From Clostridia bacterium (GTDB lineage: Bacteria > Bacillota > Clostridia > Oscillospirales > CAG-272), in assembly GCA_900753295.1 (NCBI GenBank), contig CAADYQ010000151.1, positions 1 through 51,668 of the forward strand: a stretch of DNA of 51,668 nt. Reading direction: 5' to 3'. Below the pieces are notes generated by a model, which saw only the letters and a program-made list of their open reading frames with translations, had not been told where the DNA came from and ran no database searches. Below are positions 15,529 through 24,332 of the stretch, piece after piece; position 1 is the first letter of the stretch, and every line of letters starts with the position of its first letter. A program made the position numbers and the translations under genes.

Positions 15529-16485
15529 TTATGAGCCTGTCTCGCCTATGCCGAAAACCGCGTTTATCGCATTTGCTATGATCTCAGCCGACCGTCCGGT
15601 TATCACATCCGCTTCGCGCGGGCTAACGAAAAAGCTCCTGCCGTTTTCAAGCACCCGGCGTAGCGCCTCCGGCATACCGTCATCGGTGAATATATCTGTC
15701 ATTCCGGATCTTTCAAGCGCCTCGCATACGAGCGTGGAGGAATCCACGACCGTCGGGACACCGATAGATATAACGGGAATGCCGAGCGCGGAGTGGGTCA
15801 GGGCGCGCCGCTCATTGCCGACTCCCGAGCCGGGCGTTATGCCCGAGTCCGTAAGCTGAATGGTCTTTCCGAGTCTTTCGCAGGAGCGCGCCGCGAGGGC
15901 GTCTATCGCGATGAGAAGGTCCGGCTTTGCCGCGCGTATCGCGCCGCGCAATATATCCGAGCTTTCCATTCCGGTGCGACCGAGTACGCCTGGAGCCACC
16001 ACGGATACGGCAGAACACCCAAGCGCGCGGTAAATTCCCGGCTCAAGCTCACGCAGGTGACGCGTAGCTGACACCTTTCCCGCCGTTGCGGGTCCTACTG
16101 CGTCGGCGGTCATTTCGGAATTGCCCAGTCCCGCCACAAGGACGCCGAATCCGGCGTCTATGTCGCACCCGCACACGCTCTCAGCCATTTGGCGGAGTTC
16201 ATTTCCTATTATATTCGAAAGCGCCGCGGCGGAGGTATCGTCGATCTCCGAAAAGCCGCGCAGCGGCGCTACGGTGACATAATTACCGCGCCGCCGTCCG
16301 AGTCGCTCCGCTGCCGTCCGCGTTACGACATTCATATGCGCCACCGTCACCTGCACACAGCCGGCTGTCATGCGCTCCTCACGGTATTCGACTCCGCCGC
16401 GCCCGTCCCACGACTCGCAGGCAAGGTCGGTCCTTGCAAATTCGGCGCCCATCTTTTTTGCCCGTTTTTTTACATCGGATCCCAT
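15529..16485 (-). CDS. gpr: Germination protease GPR
   Basis: 318 residues of the A25 aspartic protease that degrades small acid-soluble proteins when spores germinate. It has the N-terminal propeptide with the autoprocessing-like site FARTDLACES, VAGLGNSEMTADAVGP (first catalytic Asp), and LLIAIDALAARS (second catalytic Asp), followed by TDSGITPGSGVGNERR. The frame is open upstream, but the ATG at 16485 follows GGAGGAG by 6 nt. It lies 45 bp before the SpoIIP-like gene. The minus-strand leader carries CATATACTA with AAGCAATA about 16 bp upstream, a weak match to a forespore (sigma-F/G) promoter. Confidence 0.95.
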   Translation of the reverse strand: MGSDVKKRAKKMGAEFARTDLACESWDGRGGVEYREERMTAGCVQVTVAHMNVVTRTAAERLGRRRGNYVTVAPLRGFSEIDDTSAAALSNIIGNELRQMAESVCGCDIDAGFGVLVAGLGNSEMTADAVGPATAGKVSATRHLRELEPGIYRALGCSAVSVVAPGVLGRTGMESSDILRGAIRAAKPDLLIAIDALAARSCERLGKTIQLTDSGITPGSGVGNERRALTHSALGIPVISIGVPTVVDSSTLVCEALERSGMTDIFTDDGMPEALRRVLENGRSFFVSPREADVITGRSAEIIANAINAVFGIGETGS

Positions 16486-16693
16486 TTTTTCTCCTCCGGC
16501 ACTTTCGTTTTCTCCGTAAAAAAGCATTTCGGATCATTAGTATATGTTTTTTTCGGAAAAACTATTGCTTTTCTCGCGTTTTTAATTTATAATACCAGGT
16601 GAATTCAATATCGCGCGGCGTTTACTTATGGTCAAATTGAACAAATTCGGGTTGGGAGATTGTGCAATCCGCTGAACATTCAAAGACTTTGAA

Positions 16694-16724
16694 ATCACCA
16701 TTGAAATTTTCAGTATTTGGTGAT
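16694..16724. promoter_or_regulatory. Inverted repeat overlapping the oligopeptide-binding gene promoter
   Basis: ATCACCA (16694-16700) and TGGTGAT (16718-16724) are a perfect 7-bp inverted repeat that brackets the -35 and touches the first base of the -10. It is well placed as a repressor site, with arms two turns apart. Both the function and the regulator are unknown. Confidence 0.45.
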
Positions 16725-16729
16725 ATAAT
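16701..16729 (+). promoter_or_regulatory. Sigma-A promoter of the family 5 solute-binding protein
   Basis: TTGAAA (16701-16706), 17 bp, TATAAT (16724-16729), about 60 bp upstream of the start codon. Confidence 0.75.
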
Positions 16730-16788
16730 ATATTGAATCGAAGCGCGCCGCGTTTTTGATTTTTTACCTGAGGAGGATTACACAAAAA

Positions 16789-18621
16789 ATGACGAAAAGA
16801 CTCTTAGCTGTGCTTCTCTGCCTGGTCACACTTGCGACCTTACTTGTTTCCTGCCACGACTCCAAGATCGACGGCAAGGACAACAAGGGTGCAGAGATAA
16901 CCATGTATCTCACCGACATGATCTACGATTTTGACCCTGCCTATGCCTACAACAACGCTTCGGCTCTCAAGGTCTGCTCTCTTATGTTCGATACGCTTTT
17001 TGCGCTGGACAAGAACGGCAAAGTAACTCCGTCTATTGTCGAAAAATATACATACACGAAGGATGACAACAAAAAAGAGTACTCCCTCATGCTCACCTTC
17101 AAGAGCAATAATGCATGGTCCGACGGCACGCCCGTATCGGCTCAGGACGCTGTTTATACATGGAAGCGTCTGCTCGATCCCGAGGCGAGCTTTGAGGCTG
17201 CATCGCTTCTTTATGAGATCAAGAACGCACGCCGCGCCAAGGAAGGCGACTGCTCGATCGACGACATCGGCATTTACGCCGTTGACGAGCTGGTTCTTCA
17301 GATAAGCTTTGAAAGAGACATAAACCTCGATGAGTTCCTTATCAACCTCACGAGCGTTGCTCTTGCTCCTCTGCGCGAGGACATCGTTTCCCGTAACGAG
17401 GACTGGGCGAAGAAGCCCGCGACCATCGCGTGCAGTGGTCCTTTCAAGCTCTATCGTATAAACTACGGTATGCAGGAGAACTCCACTCCCACGATGTATC
17501 TTGAAAGAAACCCCTACTACCGCCGCAATTACGAAAAGGATTACCTTGATGCATCTGTAACTCCCAACCGCATCATTGTTGACTTTTCTCTCACTCCTGA
17601 GCAGCAGCTCGAGGCATTCAACAACGGTGAGATATTCTACGTCGGCAATATAGCTCTTTCCGCAAGATCCGCCTACAAGGATTCCGCAAAAATAAGCAAC
17701 GGTCTTTCCACTCATTCTTACTATCTGAACGAAAATGCCGACATCGCCAAGAAGGACGGCACGACCGAAAAGTTGTTTGCCAACAAGGAAGTCCGTCTTG
17801 CTCTTTCCGCGGCTATCGACCGTCAGAAGCTTGCCGATCTCGTAGTATTTGCCGAAGCCGCGACCGCATTTGTCGCTCCCGGCGTATTTGAGACGACCAA
17901 TGCCAAGACCACCTTCCGCAGCGTCGGCGGCAACATCATCTCTGCCGCAGCAGACACCGCGGCAGCGCAGAGCCACCTTTCCACCGCGGGGATCACTCCC
18001 TCCGACTATTCGTTCTCGATAGCCGTACGCAGCGAAAACGAAGTTCATTGCGCGATCGCTGAGGCAGTTGCCGAAGCATGGAACGCACTCGGATTCAATG
18101 TTACCGTTGACAAGGTAGCCGCGATCGTAAACGATGATATGTATAACGGAGAAGTCGCCACCGATATCAATGACGACATTTTCAATGAGCGTTTTGCTGC
18201 CTGCAAGTTTGAGGTAATGGCTGTTGATGTTTCCGCTTACTCTGCCAACGCATTTTCGATGCTCGCTCCCTTCGCCTTCTCCTTCTCCGGTCAGAAGCTT
18301 GACCTCGAAAAGCCCGAAGGATCGTTTGATTACAACTACATTCTCAATCCGCACAAGACAGGCTACAACAGCGACGCATACAACGCACTGTTTGATGAGA
18401 TAGCCGCCACCACCGATTCAGCAAAACGCGCAGAGCTCCTCCACAAAGCCGAGGCTCAGCTTCTTGAGGATATGCCCGTTATTCCGCTGATCTACAATCA
18501 GGATGCTTACCTCTGCTCCAAGGACCTCAGCAAGGTCGAAAGCAGCTACTACGGCTTCCGCATTTTCACAAAAACAAAGCAGAAGAACTACACTAAGCAC
18601 CTCGCTTCGGCTCAGCAGTGA
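16789..18621 (+). CDS. Peptide-type ABC solute-binding lipoprotein (family 5, OppA-like)
   Basis: 610 residues with signal peptide and lipobox LLVS-C (Cys22), then the SBP family 5 body. Recognisable parts are the FDTLFALDKNGKVTPSIVE segment, WSDGTPVSAQDAVYTWKRL (the family signature), SGPFKL, RLALSAAIDRQKLAD, and a C-terminal AEAQLLEDMPVIPLIYNQD. It should bind oligopeptides or similar solutes outside the cell for an Opp-type importer, but no opp permease genes are near, so it is an orphan receptor. AGGAGG lies 12 nt before ATG 16789. Codon choice differs from neighbours (many C/T-ending codons), as expected for high expression. Confidence 0.92.
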   Translation: MTKRLLAVLLCLVTLATLLVSCHDSKIDGKDNKGAEITMYLTDMIYDFDPAYAYNNASALKVCSLMFDTLFALDKNGKVTPSIVEKYTYTKDDNKKEYSLMLTFKSNNAWSDGTPVSAQDAVYTWKRLLDPEASFEAASLLYEIKNARRAKEGDCSIDDIGIYAVDELVLQISFERDINLDEFLINLTSVALAPLREDIVSRNEDWAKKPATIACSGPFKLYRINYGMQENSTPTMYLERNPYYRRNYEKDYLDASVTPNRIIVDFSLTPEQQLEAFNNGEIFYVGNIALSARSAYKDSAKISNGLSTHSYYLNENADIAKKDGTTEKLFANKEVRLALSAAIDRQKLADLVVFAEAATAFVAPGVFETTNAKTTFRSVGGNIISAAADTAAAQSHLSTAGITPSDYSFSIAVRSENEVHCAIAEAVAEAWNALGFNVTVDKVAAIVNDDMYNGEVATDINDDIFNERFAACKFEVMAVDVSAYSANAFSMLAPFAFSFSGQKLDLEKPEGSFDYNYILNPHKTGYNSDAYNALFDEIAATTDSAKRAELLHKAEAQLLEDMPVIPLIYNQDAYLCSKDLSKVESSYYGFRIFTKTKQKNYTKHLASAQQ

Positions 18622-18632
18622 TCTTCGCAACC

Positions 18633-18681
18633 ACATACATAAGGGGTTGCCGTGCATTGCACGGCAGCCCCTTATGTATGT
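18633..18681 (+). terminator. Long hairpin after the oligopeptide-binding gene
   Basis: A long stem from ACATACATAAGGGG to CCCCTTATGTATGT, with GTGCA-TTGC-type tip, closes 18633-18681 with about 20 pairs. The U-run is poor, so it may terminate weakly and also protect the mRNA 3' end. Confidence 0.7.
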
Positions 18682-18761
18682 TCTGTCCGGCGGTTACATT
18701 GTTCATTATGCACAATTTGAGCGTGATGATTTATGCATTGTGCCGTAATTTTGAAAAACTA

Positions 18762-18791
18762 TTGACTTTTTAAGCCATAGTGTGCTATAAT
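18762..18791 (+). promoter_or_regulatory. Promoter of the second solute-binding protein
   Basis: TTGACT (18762-18767), 18 bp, TATAAT (18786-18791). Upstream, GCACAAT (18710-18716) and ATTGTGC (18737-18743) form a 7-bp inverted repeat that could be an activator or repressor site. Confidence 0.7.
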
Positions 18792-18857
18792 TTAATAGTC
18801 AGAAATCAACCTGCAGTTTATGCAGGCACAAATCAAAGAAAGGTTTGGTATTCAATA

Positions 18858-20363
18858 ATGAAGCCACGCATCTCCCGCATCATCGCAATGGCATTTGCGG
18901 CACTTATGCTTCTGTCGCTTGCCTCCTGCGTACAGCCCGGCAATTCGGACGCTACATCCACTGCAGCTCCTTCCGCTGCCACCACAGCAGCCACTCCCGA
19001 GTCTTCTTCCCCCTACAAAGAGGATGACCTCGGTGAAATGAACCTCAATACAACTATCGGAGTTCTTGCATGGTCCGATGTCGAGCACTTTGAGTTCAAC
19101 GAAGAGATCGGCCTTGAAAAGTCGGTGAGCGACCTTGTTCTTTCCAAACTCAACTCCCGTCTCGGCACTGTTCAGAAGAGACTCGGCGTCACGATCGAAT
19201 TCACAGCGATCCCCGGAAACTCCAGCAACTCTTCGTCGTGGAACTCATACCTCGAAAAAGCAATGCAGGGCGGCGACAAGACCTTTGATGTTATCGCCGG
19301 TTATTCCCTTTCCGTTGCTCAGAACGCAGCTTCCGGCTTTCTTTACAACATGCTCAGCGATGAGTGTGAATACCTCAACTTCAATCAGCCTTGGTGGTCC
19401 GAGCTTCTCGTCAAGGAAGCGACCGTTAAGGACAAACTTTTCTTTGCATCCGGCGATATTTCGAGAAACGCTCTCGAAATGATGTATGTATGCTTCGTAA
19501 ACACCAATCTTCTCACCGAATATAACCTTGAGAACCCGCAGAATTACGTTGCAAGCGGCGATTGGACATACGACCAGTTTATTTCCATGTGCAGCGGCGT
19601 TTACAAGGACCTCGATAGCAGCGGTACAAAGAACACCACCAGCACCGAGGGCGACCAGTTTGGTTACATCACCTCCGGTATCCACGTTGACCCTTGGTTC
19701 TACGGATCCGGCGCCACCATCCTTGACAAGGATGCCGACGGCAACCTTATAGTTTCTGATATGTTTGCCGGCGAGCGCGTTGTCAACACCGTCAACAAGC
19801 TCAACCAGTTCCTTTACAACACCGATGACGGCATATACACCTCCAAAGTTACTCACCAGCGCGCTTTCGGTATGGGCCGTTGCCTCTTCATGATGGACCG
19901 CGCACGTGTTTCTCACAAGGTCCTCAAAGCCGAATATGAGGTAGACTATGTTGTCGTTCCCTGCCCCAAGTATGACAAGGACCAGGAAAAGTACATCACC
20001 GTTATGGGCAACCCCTTCACCCTCTACGCTATAAGAAAGGATGCCACCAATCCTAAGGCAGCATCCGCATTCATCGAGTGCATGGCATCCGAGGGCTATC
20101 GTCAGGTCACCCCTGCCGTTTTCGAGCTTCAGTTGAAGACCAGATACGTCAACGACCCCATCTCCGGTCAGATGTATGATATCATCCGCTCCAACCTGAC
20201 CTACGACCTCGGTCGTATCTTCGACAAGCCCCTCGGCGGCACCCAGAGCGTATTCAAGAACGCTATTAAAAACAATAATCCCAACTATGCAGCCTCTGCA
20301 AAGCAGTCCTCGAGAATTTTCGAGACTAAGATCCAGGCGCTGATGAATGTATTCAGCAACTAA
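18858..20363 (+). CDS. Extracellular solute-binding lipoprotein, paralogue of 409-1896
   Basis: 501 residues with lipobox SLAS-C (Cys24), an Ala/Ser/Thr-rich linker, and a sugar-type solute-binding fold. It shares several blocks with the protein at 409-1896 (NQPWWSELLV, GDWTYDQFISM, DQEKYITVMGNPFT). It should bind a solute, probably a saccharide, at the cell surface; no permease is adjacent. The start is ATG 18858, because an in-frame extension upstream lacks a ribosome site and AAAGAAAGG lies before it. Its codon choice is biased like the preceding lipoprotein's, suggesting high expression. It ends before two strong hairpins. Confidence 0.9.
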   Translation: MKPRISRIIAMAFAALMLLSLASCVQPGNSDATSTAAPSAATTAATPESSSPYKEDDLGEMNLNTTIGVLAWSDVEHFEFNEEIGLEKSVSDLVLSKLNSRLGTVQKRLGVTIEFTAIPGNSSNSSSWNSYLEKAMQGGDKTFDVIAGYSLSVAQNAASGFLYNMLSDECEYLNFNQPWWSELLVKEATVKDKLFFASGDISRNALEMMYVCFVNTNLLTEYNLENPQNYVASGDWTYDQFISMCSGVYKDLDSSGTKNTTSTEGDQFGYITSGIHVDPWFYGSGATILDKDADGNLIVSDMFAGERVVNTVNKLNQFLYNTDDGIYTSKVTHQRAFGMGRCLFMMDRARVSHKVLKAEYEVDYVVVPCPKYDKDQEKYITVMGNPFTLYAIRKDATNPKAASAFIECMASEGYRQVTPAVFELQLKTRYVNDPISGQMYDIIRSNLTYDLGRIFDKPLGGTQSVFKNAIKNNNPNYAASAKQSSRIFETKIQALMNVFSN

Positions 20364-20421
20364 ACGATAAAAAATCAAATACGGGTGATTTCACTGGGCA
20401 ATCCTCTAACGAGCCACCCGG

Positions 20422-20465
20422 ATACCGCAAGGGACTGCCGCATGCGCGGCAGTCCCTTGCGGTAT
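20422..20465 (+). terminator. 20-bp perfect hairpin after the solute-binding gene
   Basis: ATACCGCAAGGGACTGCCGC (20422-20441), loop ATGC, and a perfect complement (20446-20465). No U-run follows; it belongs to the stereotyped hairpin family and may stabilise the mRNA end. Confidence 0.75.
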
Positions 20466-20503
20466 ATTATGCTAAAATGTCGATCGTCACGACAGTTTTT
20501 AAG

Positions 20504-20539
20504 GGCTGTTAAAAGCTTGATGCTTTTAACAGCCTTTTT
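20504..20539 (+). terminator. Bidirectional terminator
   Basis: 13-bp stem GGCTGTTAAAAGC (20504-20516) / GCTTTTAACAGCC (20522-20534) followed by TTTTTATAT; on the minus strand the stem is followed by CTTAAAAAC. It separates the solute-binding gene from the convergent ABC exporter genes. Confidence 0.85.
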
Positions 20540-20582
20540 ATATCATTGGGACTTGCTTAAATACGGTCCCGGTTTGCTTCGG

Positions 20583-22367
20583 TTAGTTTCCTTCAGCAGA
20601 CTTGAACTGCGCGCCGTAAAGACCTGCGTAGAAGCCTCCTGCGCTCATGAGCTCGTCGTGTGTACCGCGTTCAATGATCTTTCCGTCCTTCATTACAAGT
20701 ATCATATCGGCGTTTTTGATGGTATTGAGACGGTGCGCCACGATGAACGACGTTCTGCCGCGCATAAGCTCGGCAAATGCCTTCTGTATCTTTATCTCGG
20801 TGCGCGTATCGATAGACGATGTAGCCTCATCGAGTATGAGCATCGGAGGTAGAGCCAACATTACACGTGAAATACAGAGGAGCTGCTTCTGCCCCTGCGA
20901 GAGCTGTCCGCCGTCTTCATTCAGCACGGTATCGTAACCTTTGGGAAGGCGCTTGATGAACGAATGTGCGTGCGATGCGCGCGCCGCCGCCTCTATCTCG
21001 GCGTCGGTGGCATCCGGTTTACCCATTGCGATATTCTCACGCACGGTGCCGGATTTGAGCCATGTATCCTGAAGCACCATGCCGAAGGATGCACGGAGAC
21101 TGCCGCGCGTTATCTCGCGGATGTTCCTGCCGTCAACGGTGATGCTGCCTCCCGTGGTCTCATAGAAGCGCATGAAAAGGTTGATAAGCGTTGTTTTACC
21201 GCAGCCGGTAGGTCCGACCACCGCGACACGCATACCCGGCTTGACGTCAAAATCAATGCCCTCCATAAACGGACGCTCGGTGTAGGAGAATGCCGCGTTC
21301 TCGGCTGCCACGCTTCCCTTTACCGATGCGGGATCTATTGCCACAGCGGACGGGATATCGTCGGGCTCGTCGGGAGTATCAAGAAGCTCGAACACACGCG
21401 CGGCGCTCGCAAGCGAGCTTTGCAGCTCGGCTATAACATCGGAAAGCTCGTTGAAGGGCTTGGCGTAGTTATGCGCGTAGTAAAGCAGGGTGGAGATCTG
21501 TCCCGCGGTCACGAGCGGGTTTGCCACAGCCATAAGACCGCCGGCAAGCGCCACTCCGCAGTATACAAGAGAGTTCACGAATCTCGTTGAAGGGTTGGTT
21601 ATCGAGGAGTAGAACACTGCGCGTGTTGCCGTTTTGCGGTATTCCTCGTTCAGACGGTCGAAATCAGCGGCTATCGCATCCTCGCGCGAGTATGCCTTCA
21701 CGACCAGACCGCCGGAAACGCTTTCGTCTATGACGGAAGTCTGCTTTGCCGCAAGCGTTGACTGCTCATGGAAGAGCGAGAAGGTACGCTTTGATATGAA
21801 TGCCGCCACAAGCATCGAGAGCGGCGTCAGAAGCGCGACAACGAGTGCGACCTTATAGTTTATCACGATCATGAAAACGAGCGTAACTATGATCGACAGG
21901 GCGCTGGAGTAAAGCTCGGTGATACCGGTGACAAGTCCCTCCGACATTCTGTCAACATCCGCGATCATGCGGCTGAGGGTATCGCCGGTGCGATGCGAGT
22001 CAAGATACGAGAGCGGAAGCTTTTCGATCTTTCTTATGCAGTCTGCGCGTATATCACGCGTGACCGCGGCGCCGAGGCGAAGCCCGGCAAGGCGCACGAG
22101 CCAGTCAAACACCGCGCTGAGCAGTGCGAGCAACGGGATAAGAGTCAGTATTTTCAGTATACCCGCCATATCCACGTTGCCGACTCCGACGGCAAGGTCG
22201 ATGGCGTCTCCGACCAGCACGGGAATGAAATGCGCGGCAACTATCGACACGCCGGCAAGTATAAATGCGCCTGCGGCTATCGGGATAAGCGGCTTGCAGT
22301 ATTTAAGGAGGCGTGTCAGCGCGCGGCGGCGCGCCTCGGGCGAGAGCTTTTCCTTTTTCTTAGCCAT
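20583..22367 (-). CDS. ABC exporter half-transporter, consensus ATPase site subunit
   Basis: 594 residues: a six-helix exporter membrane domain (about 35-330) then an ATPase domain with Walker A GPTGCGKTT, signature LSQGQKQLL (Gly-Gly replaced by Gln-Gly), Walker B LILDEATSSID with the catalytic Glu, and VAHRLNTI (H-loop). With the gene upstream it should form a heterodimeric exporter of the TM287/288 or YfiBC type, moving drugs, lipids or peptides out of the cell. ATG 22367 follows AAGGAGGTG and overlaps the upstream gene by 8 bp, giving translational coupling. Confidence 0.95.
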   Translation of the reverse strand: MAKKKEKLSPEARRRALTRLLKYCKPLIPIAAGAFILAGVSIVAAHFIPVLVGDAIDLAVGVGNVDMAGILKILTLIPLLALLSAVFDWLVRLAGLRLGAAVTRDIRADCIRKIEKLPLSYLDSHRTGDTLSRMIADVDRMSEGLVTGITELYSSALSIIVTLVFMIVINYKVALVVALLTPLSMLVAAFISKRTFSLFHEQSTLAAKQTSVIDESVSGGLVVKAYSREDAIAADFDRLNEEYRKTATRAVFYSSITNPSTRFVNSLVYCGVALAGGLMAVANPLVTAGQISTLLYYAHNYAKPFNELSDVIAELQSSLASAARVFELLDTPDEPDDIPSAVAIDPASVKGSVAAENAAFSYTERPFMEGIDFDVKPGMRVAVVGPTGCGKTTLINLFMRFYETTGGSITVDGRNIREITRGSLRASFGMVLQDTWLKSGTVRENIAMGKPDATDAEIEAAARASHAHSFIKRLPKGYDTVLNEDGGQLSQGQKQLLCISRVMLALPPMLILDEATSSIDTRTEIKIQKAFAELMRGRTSFIVAHRLNTIKNADMILVMKDGKIIERGTHDELMSAGGFYAGLYGAQFKSAEGN

Positions 22368-24120
22368 TGACAGCCACCTCCTTGCCGTTTTCCTCATCAG
22401 AGCCGTACTGAGAGAGATATATCTCCCGGTAGACCTCACAATTTTTAAGAAGCTCGTCATGTGTGCCGATGCCGGCAGGCTTGCCGTCCTCGAGCACGAT
22501 TATTTTATCCGCATTCATGACAGATGCGGGACGCTGTGTAACGATAAAGGTCGCGGGGCGGTACTCGGACGCCGCAATATTGCTTCTGAGCTTCAGGTCC
22601 GTGGCGTAATCCAGCGCGGAAAAGCTGTCGTCAAGTATCAGCACATGCGGCTTGCGGATAAGCGCGCGGGCAATGGTAAGTCTTTGCCGCTGACCGCCGG
22701 AGAAGTTTCTGCCGCCCTGTTCCACGGGTGCGTCGAACGCTTCTCCGCCGCGGCTTTTGTCGGTCACAAAGTCAAGGGCGCAAGCCTCGTCAAGCGCGCG
22801 GCGCATATCGTCGTCGGTAGCATCGGGCTTGCCCCAAAGCAGATTGGAGCGCACGGTCCCCGTGAACATCAGCGCCGACTGCGGGACGATGGCTATTTTA
22901 TTCCGCAATGTGCGCGGCGCATACTCGGCGGCGTCGACACCGTCGATCAGTATCTTACCGTCGGTAGGATCGTAAAAGCGCGGTATGAGATTGATAAGCG
23001 TGGATTTTCCCGAGCCGGTACCGCCGAGAATGCCCACGGTCTCGCCGGGCATCACCTTGAAGGACAGACCGTCAAGCGAATCCGCTCCCGCGCCGCGATA
23101 TGCAAACGAGACGTTGCGGAACTCAACGGCGGGCGCGCCCGGAACAGCTTCGGGACAGGGGGTATCCGAGCCGTCCTCGGCAGGAAGTTCGAGCGCGGCG
23201 GAAATGCGGCGGGCGCATGCCGCGGCACGCGAAAGAGTAACGATGAGGTTGGCGAGCTTTACAAGCTCGGTAAGTATCTGCGCCATGTAATTGTAAAGCG
23301 CGATAAGCTCGCCCTGCGTCAGCCTGCCGGAATCAACGGCGGGAGCGCCGCTCTTTACCAGAAGGATTATTCCTATGTTGACGATAACGTACGTCATCGG
23401 GTTCAGAAGCGCCGATATCCTGCCCGCAAACAGCGACGAACGGGTGTATTCGGCGTTCTGAGCGTCAAAATGCTCTATTTCCTCATTTTCATGTCTGAAG
23501 GCGCGGATAACACGCGTGCCGCGCAGGTTGTCGCGCGCGATGCGGGTGAGTCCGTCCAGCTTATTCTGAACCTTTGAATAAAGCGGGATGCCCGACAGGA
23601 TGAGCGTGAAAATAACGGCAGCCAGCACCGGAACGAGTCCGCAGAATATGAGAGCCGAGCGTGAATCGACTGTAAATGCCATTATCACCGAGCCGAACAC
23701 AATAAAGGGCGAGCGCAGCAGCAGGCGCAGTCCGAGGTTCACGCCGCTCTGCAGCTTGTCCGCGTCTGCGGTCAGACGCGTCACCAGTGACGAGGAGCCT
23801 GCGGCATCCGCTTCAGCACGCGGGAGCGCCATTGTGTGCGCAAACAGCTCGCGGCGCACACGGCTGGCAAAGCCGACGGATGCGCGCGCGGAAAAATACT
23901 GAGCGGTGATTGAGAACACCAAGCCGATAGCGCCGAGGAGTACCATAAGCCCGCAGGAGCGCCAGATATAGGCGGCATCTCCGCTGCCCACACCGTTGTC
24001 GATGATATCCTTGACGATAAGCGGTATCATCAGCTCAAGCAGTGCCTCAAGCAACTTAAACAGCGGAGAAAGTACGCAGTCGCGCCTGTATCCCCGCATA
24101 TAGGTCCAGAGTTTTTTCAT
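22360..24120 (-). CDS. ABC exporter half-transporter, partner subunit
   Basis: 586 residues: six membrane helices followed by an ATPase domain with Walker A GGTGSGKST, canonical signature FSGGQRQRL and Walker B LILDDSFSALD. The catalytic Glu is replaced by Asp here and the switch His is replaced (VTQRPASV), so this subunit contributes the degenerate ATP site while its partner has the complete Walker B. This asymmetry is standard in heterodimeric Firmicute exporters. ATG 24120 is preferred to the TTG two codons upstream because AAAGGAA is correctly spaced. It is the first gene of a two-gene operon. Confidence 0.95.
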   Translation of the reverse strand: MKKLWTYMRGYRRDCVLSPLFKLLEALLELMIPLIVKDIIDNGVGSGDAAYIWRSCGLMVLLGAIGLVFSITAQYFSARASVGFASRVRRELFAHTMALPRAEADAAGSSSLVTRLTADADKLQSGVNLGLRLLLRSPFIVFGSVIMAFTVDSRSALIFCGLVPVLAAVIFTLILSGIPLYSKVQNKLDGLTRIARDNLRGTRVIRAFRHENEEIEHFDAQNAEYTRSSLFAGRISALLNPMTYVIVNIGIILLVKSGAPAVDSGRLTQGELIALYNYMAQILTELVKLANLIVTLSRAAACARRISAALELPAEDGSDTPCPEAVPGAPAVEFRNVSFAYRGAGADSLDGLSFKVMPGETVGILGGTGSGKSTLINLIPRFYDPTDGKILIDGVDAAEYAPRTLRNKIAIVPQSALMFTGTVRSNLLWGKPDATDDDMRRALDEACALDFVTDKSRGGEAFDAPVEQGGRNFSGGQRQRLTIARALIRKPHVLILDDSFSALDYATDLKLRSNIAASEYRPATFIVTQRPASVMNADKIIVLEDGKPAGIGTHDELLKNCEVYREIYLSQYGSDEENGKEVAVNG

Positions 24121-24165
24121 TTTCAATTCCTTTCGATCGATCCTAACATCTGAATTACGGGAGAT

Positions 24166-24194
24166 ATTATATCATAATATAGTAAAATAATCAA
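24166..24194 (-). promoter_or_regulatory. Promoter of the ABC exporter operon
   Basis: On the minus strand TTGATT (24189-24194), 17 bp, TATAAT (24166-24171), about 45 bp before the start codon. Confidence 0.7.
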
Positions 24195-24234
24195 TAGGCT
24201 TCGCGTTCATGCGCGGTATTATTCGCTCCACGTC

Positions 24235-24263
24235 TTGACAAAACAGCGCTTGTGAGTTAAAAT
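24235..24263 (+). promoter_or_regulatory. Promoter of the GHL10 lipoprotein and SufCB-like genes
   Basis: TTGACA (24235-24240), 17 bp, TAAAAT (24258-24263), 70 bp upstream of the first ATG. Confidence 0.7.
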
Positions 24264-24332
24264 ATTATAAAGGTATTTCCGTCACGGCATTGCCGCCGGA
24301 CGCAAACGGAAAAGAGAGGCAGACAGAGAAAA

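Noticed and set aside
16840..18354. Long open frame on the minus strand inside the oligopeptide-binding gene
   Set aside because: It is antisense to a clear family 5 solute-binding protein, has no ribosome site and encodes nothing recognisable. It reflects codon bias in the true gene. The same holds for 41491-43242 (inside lon) and 505-1458.
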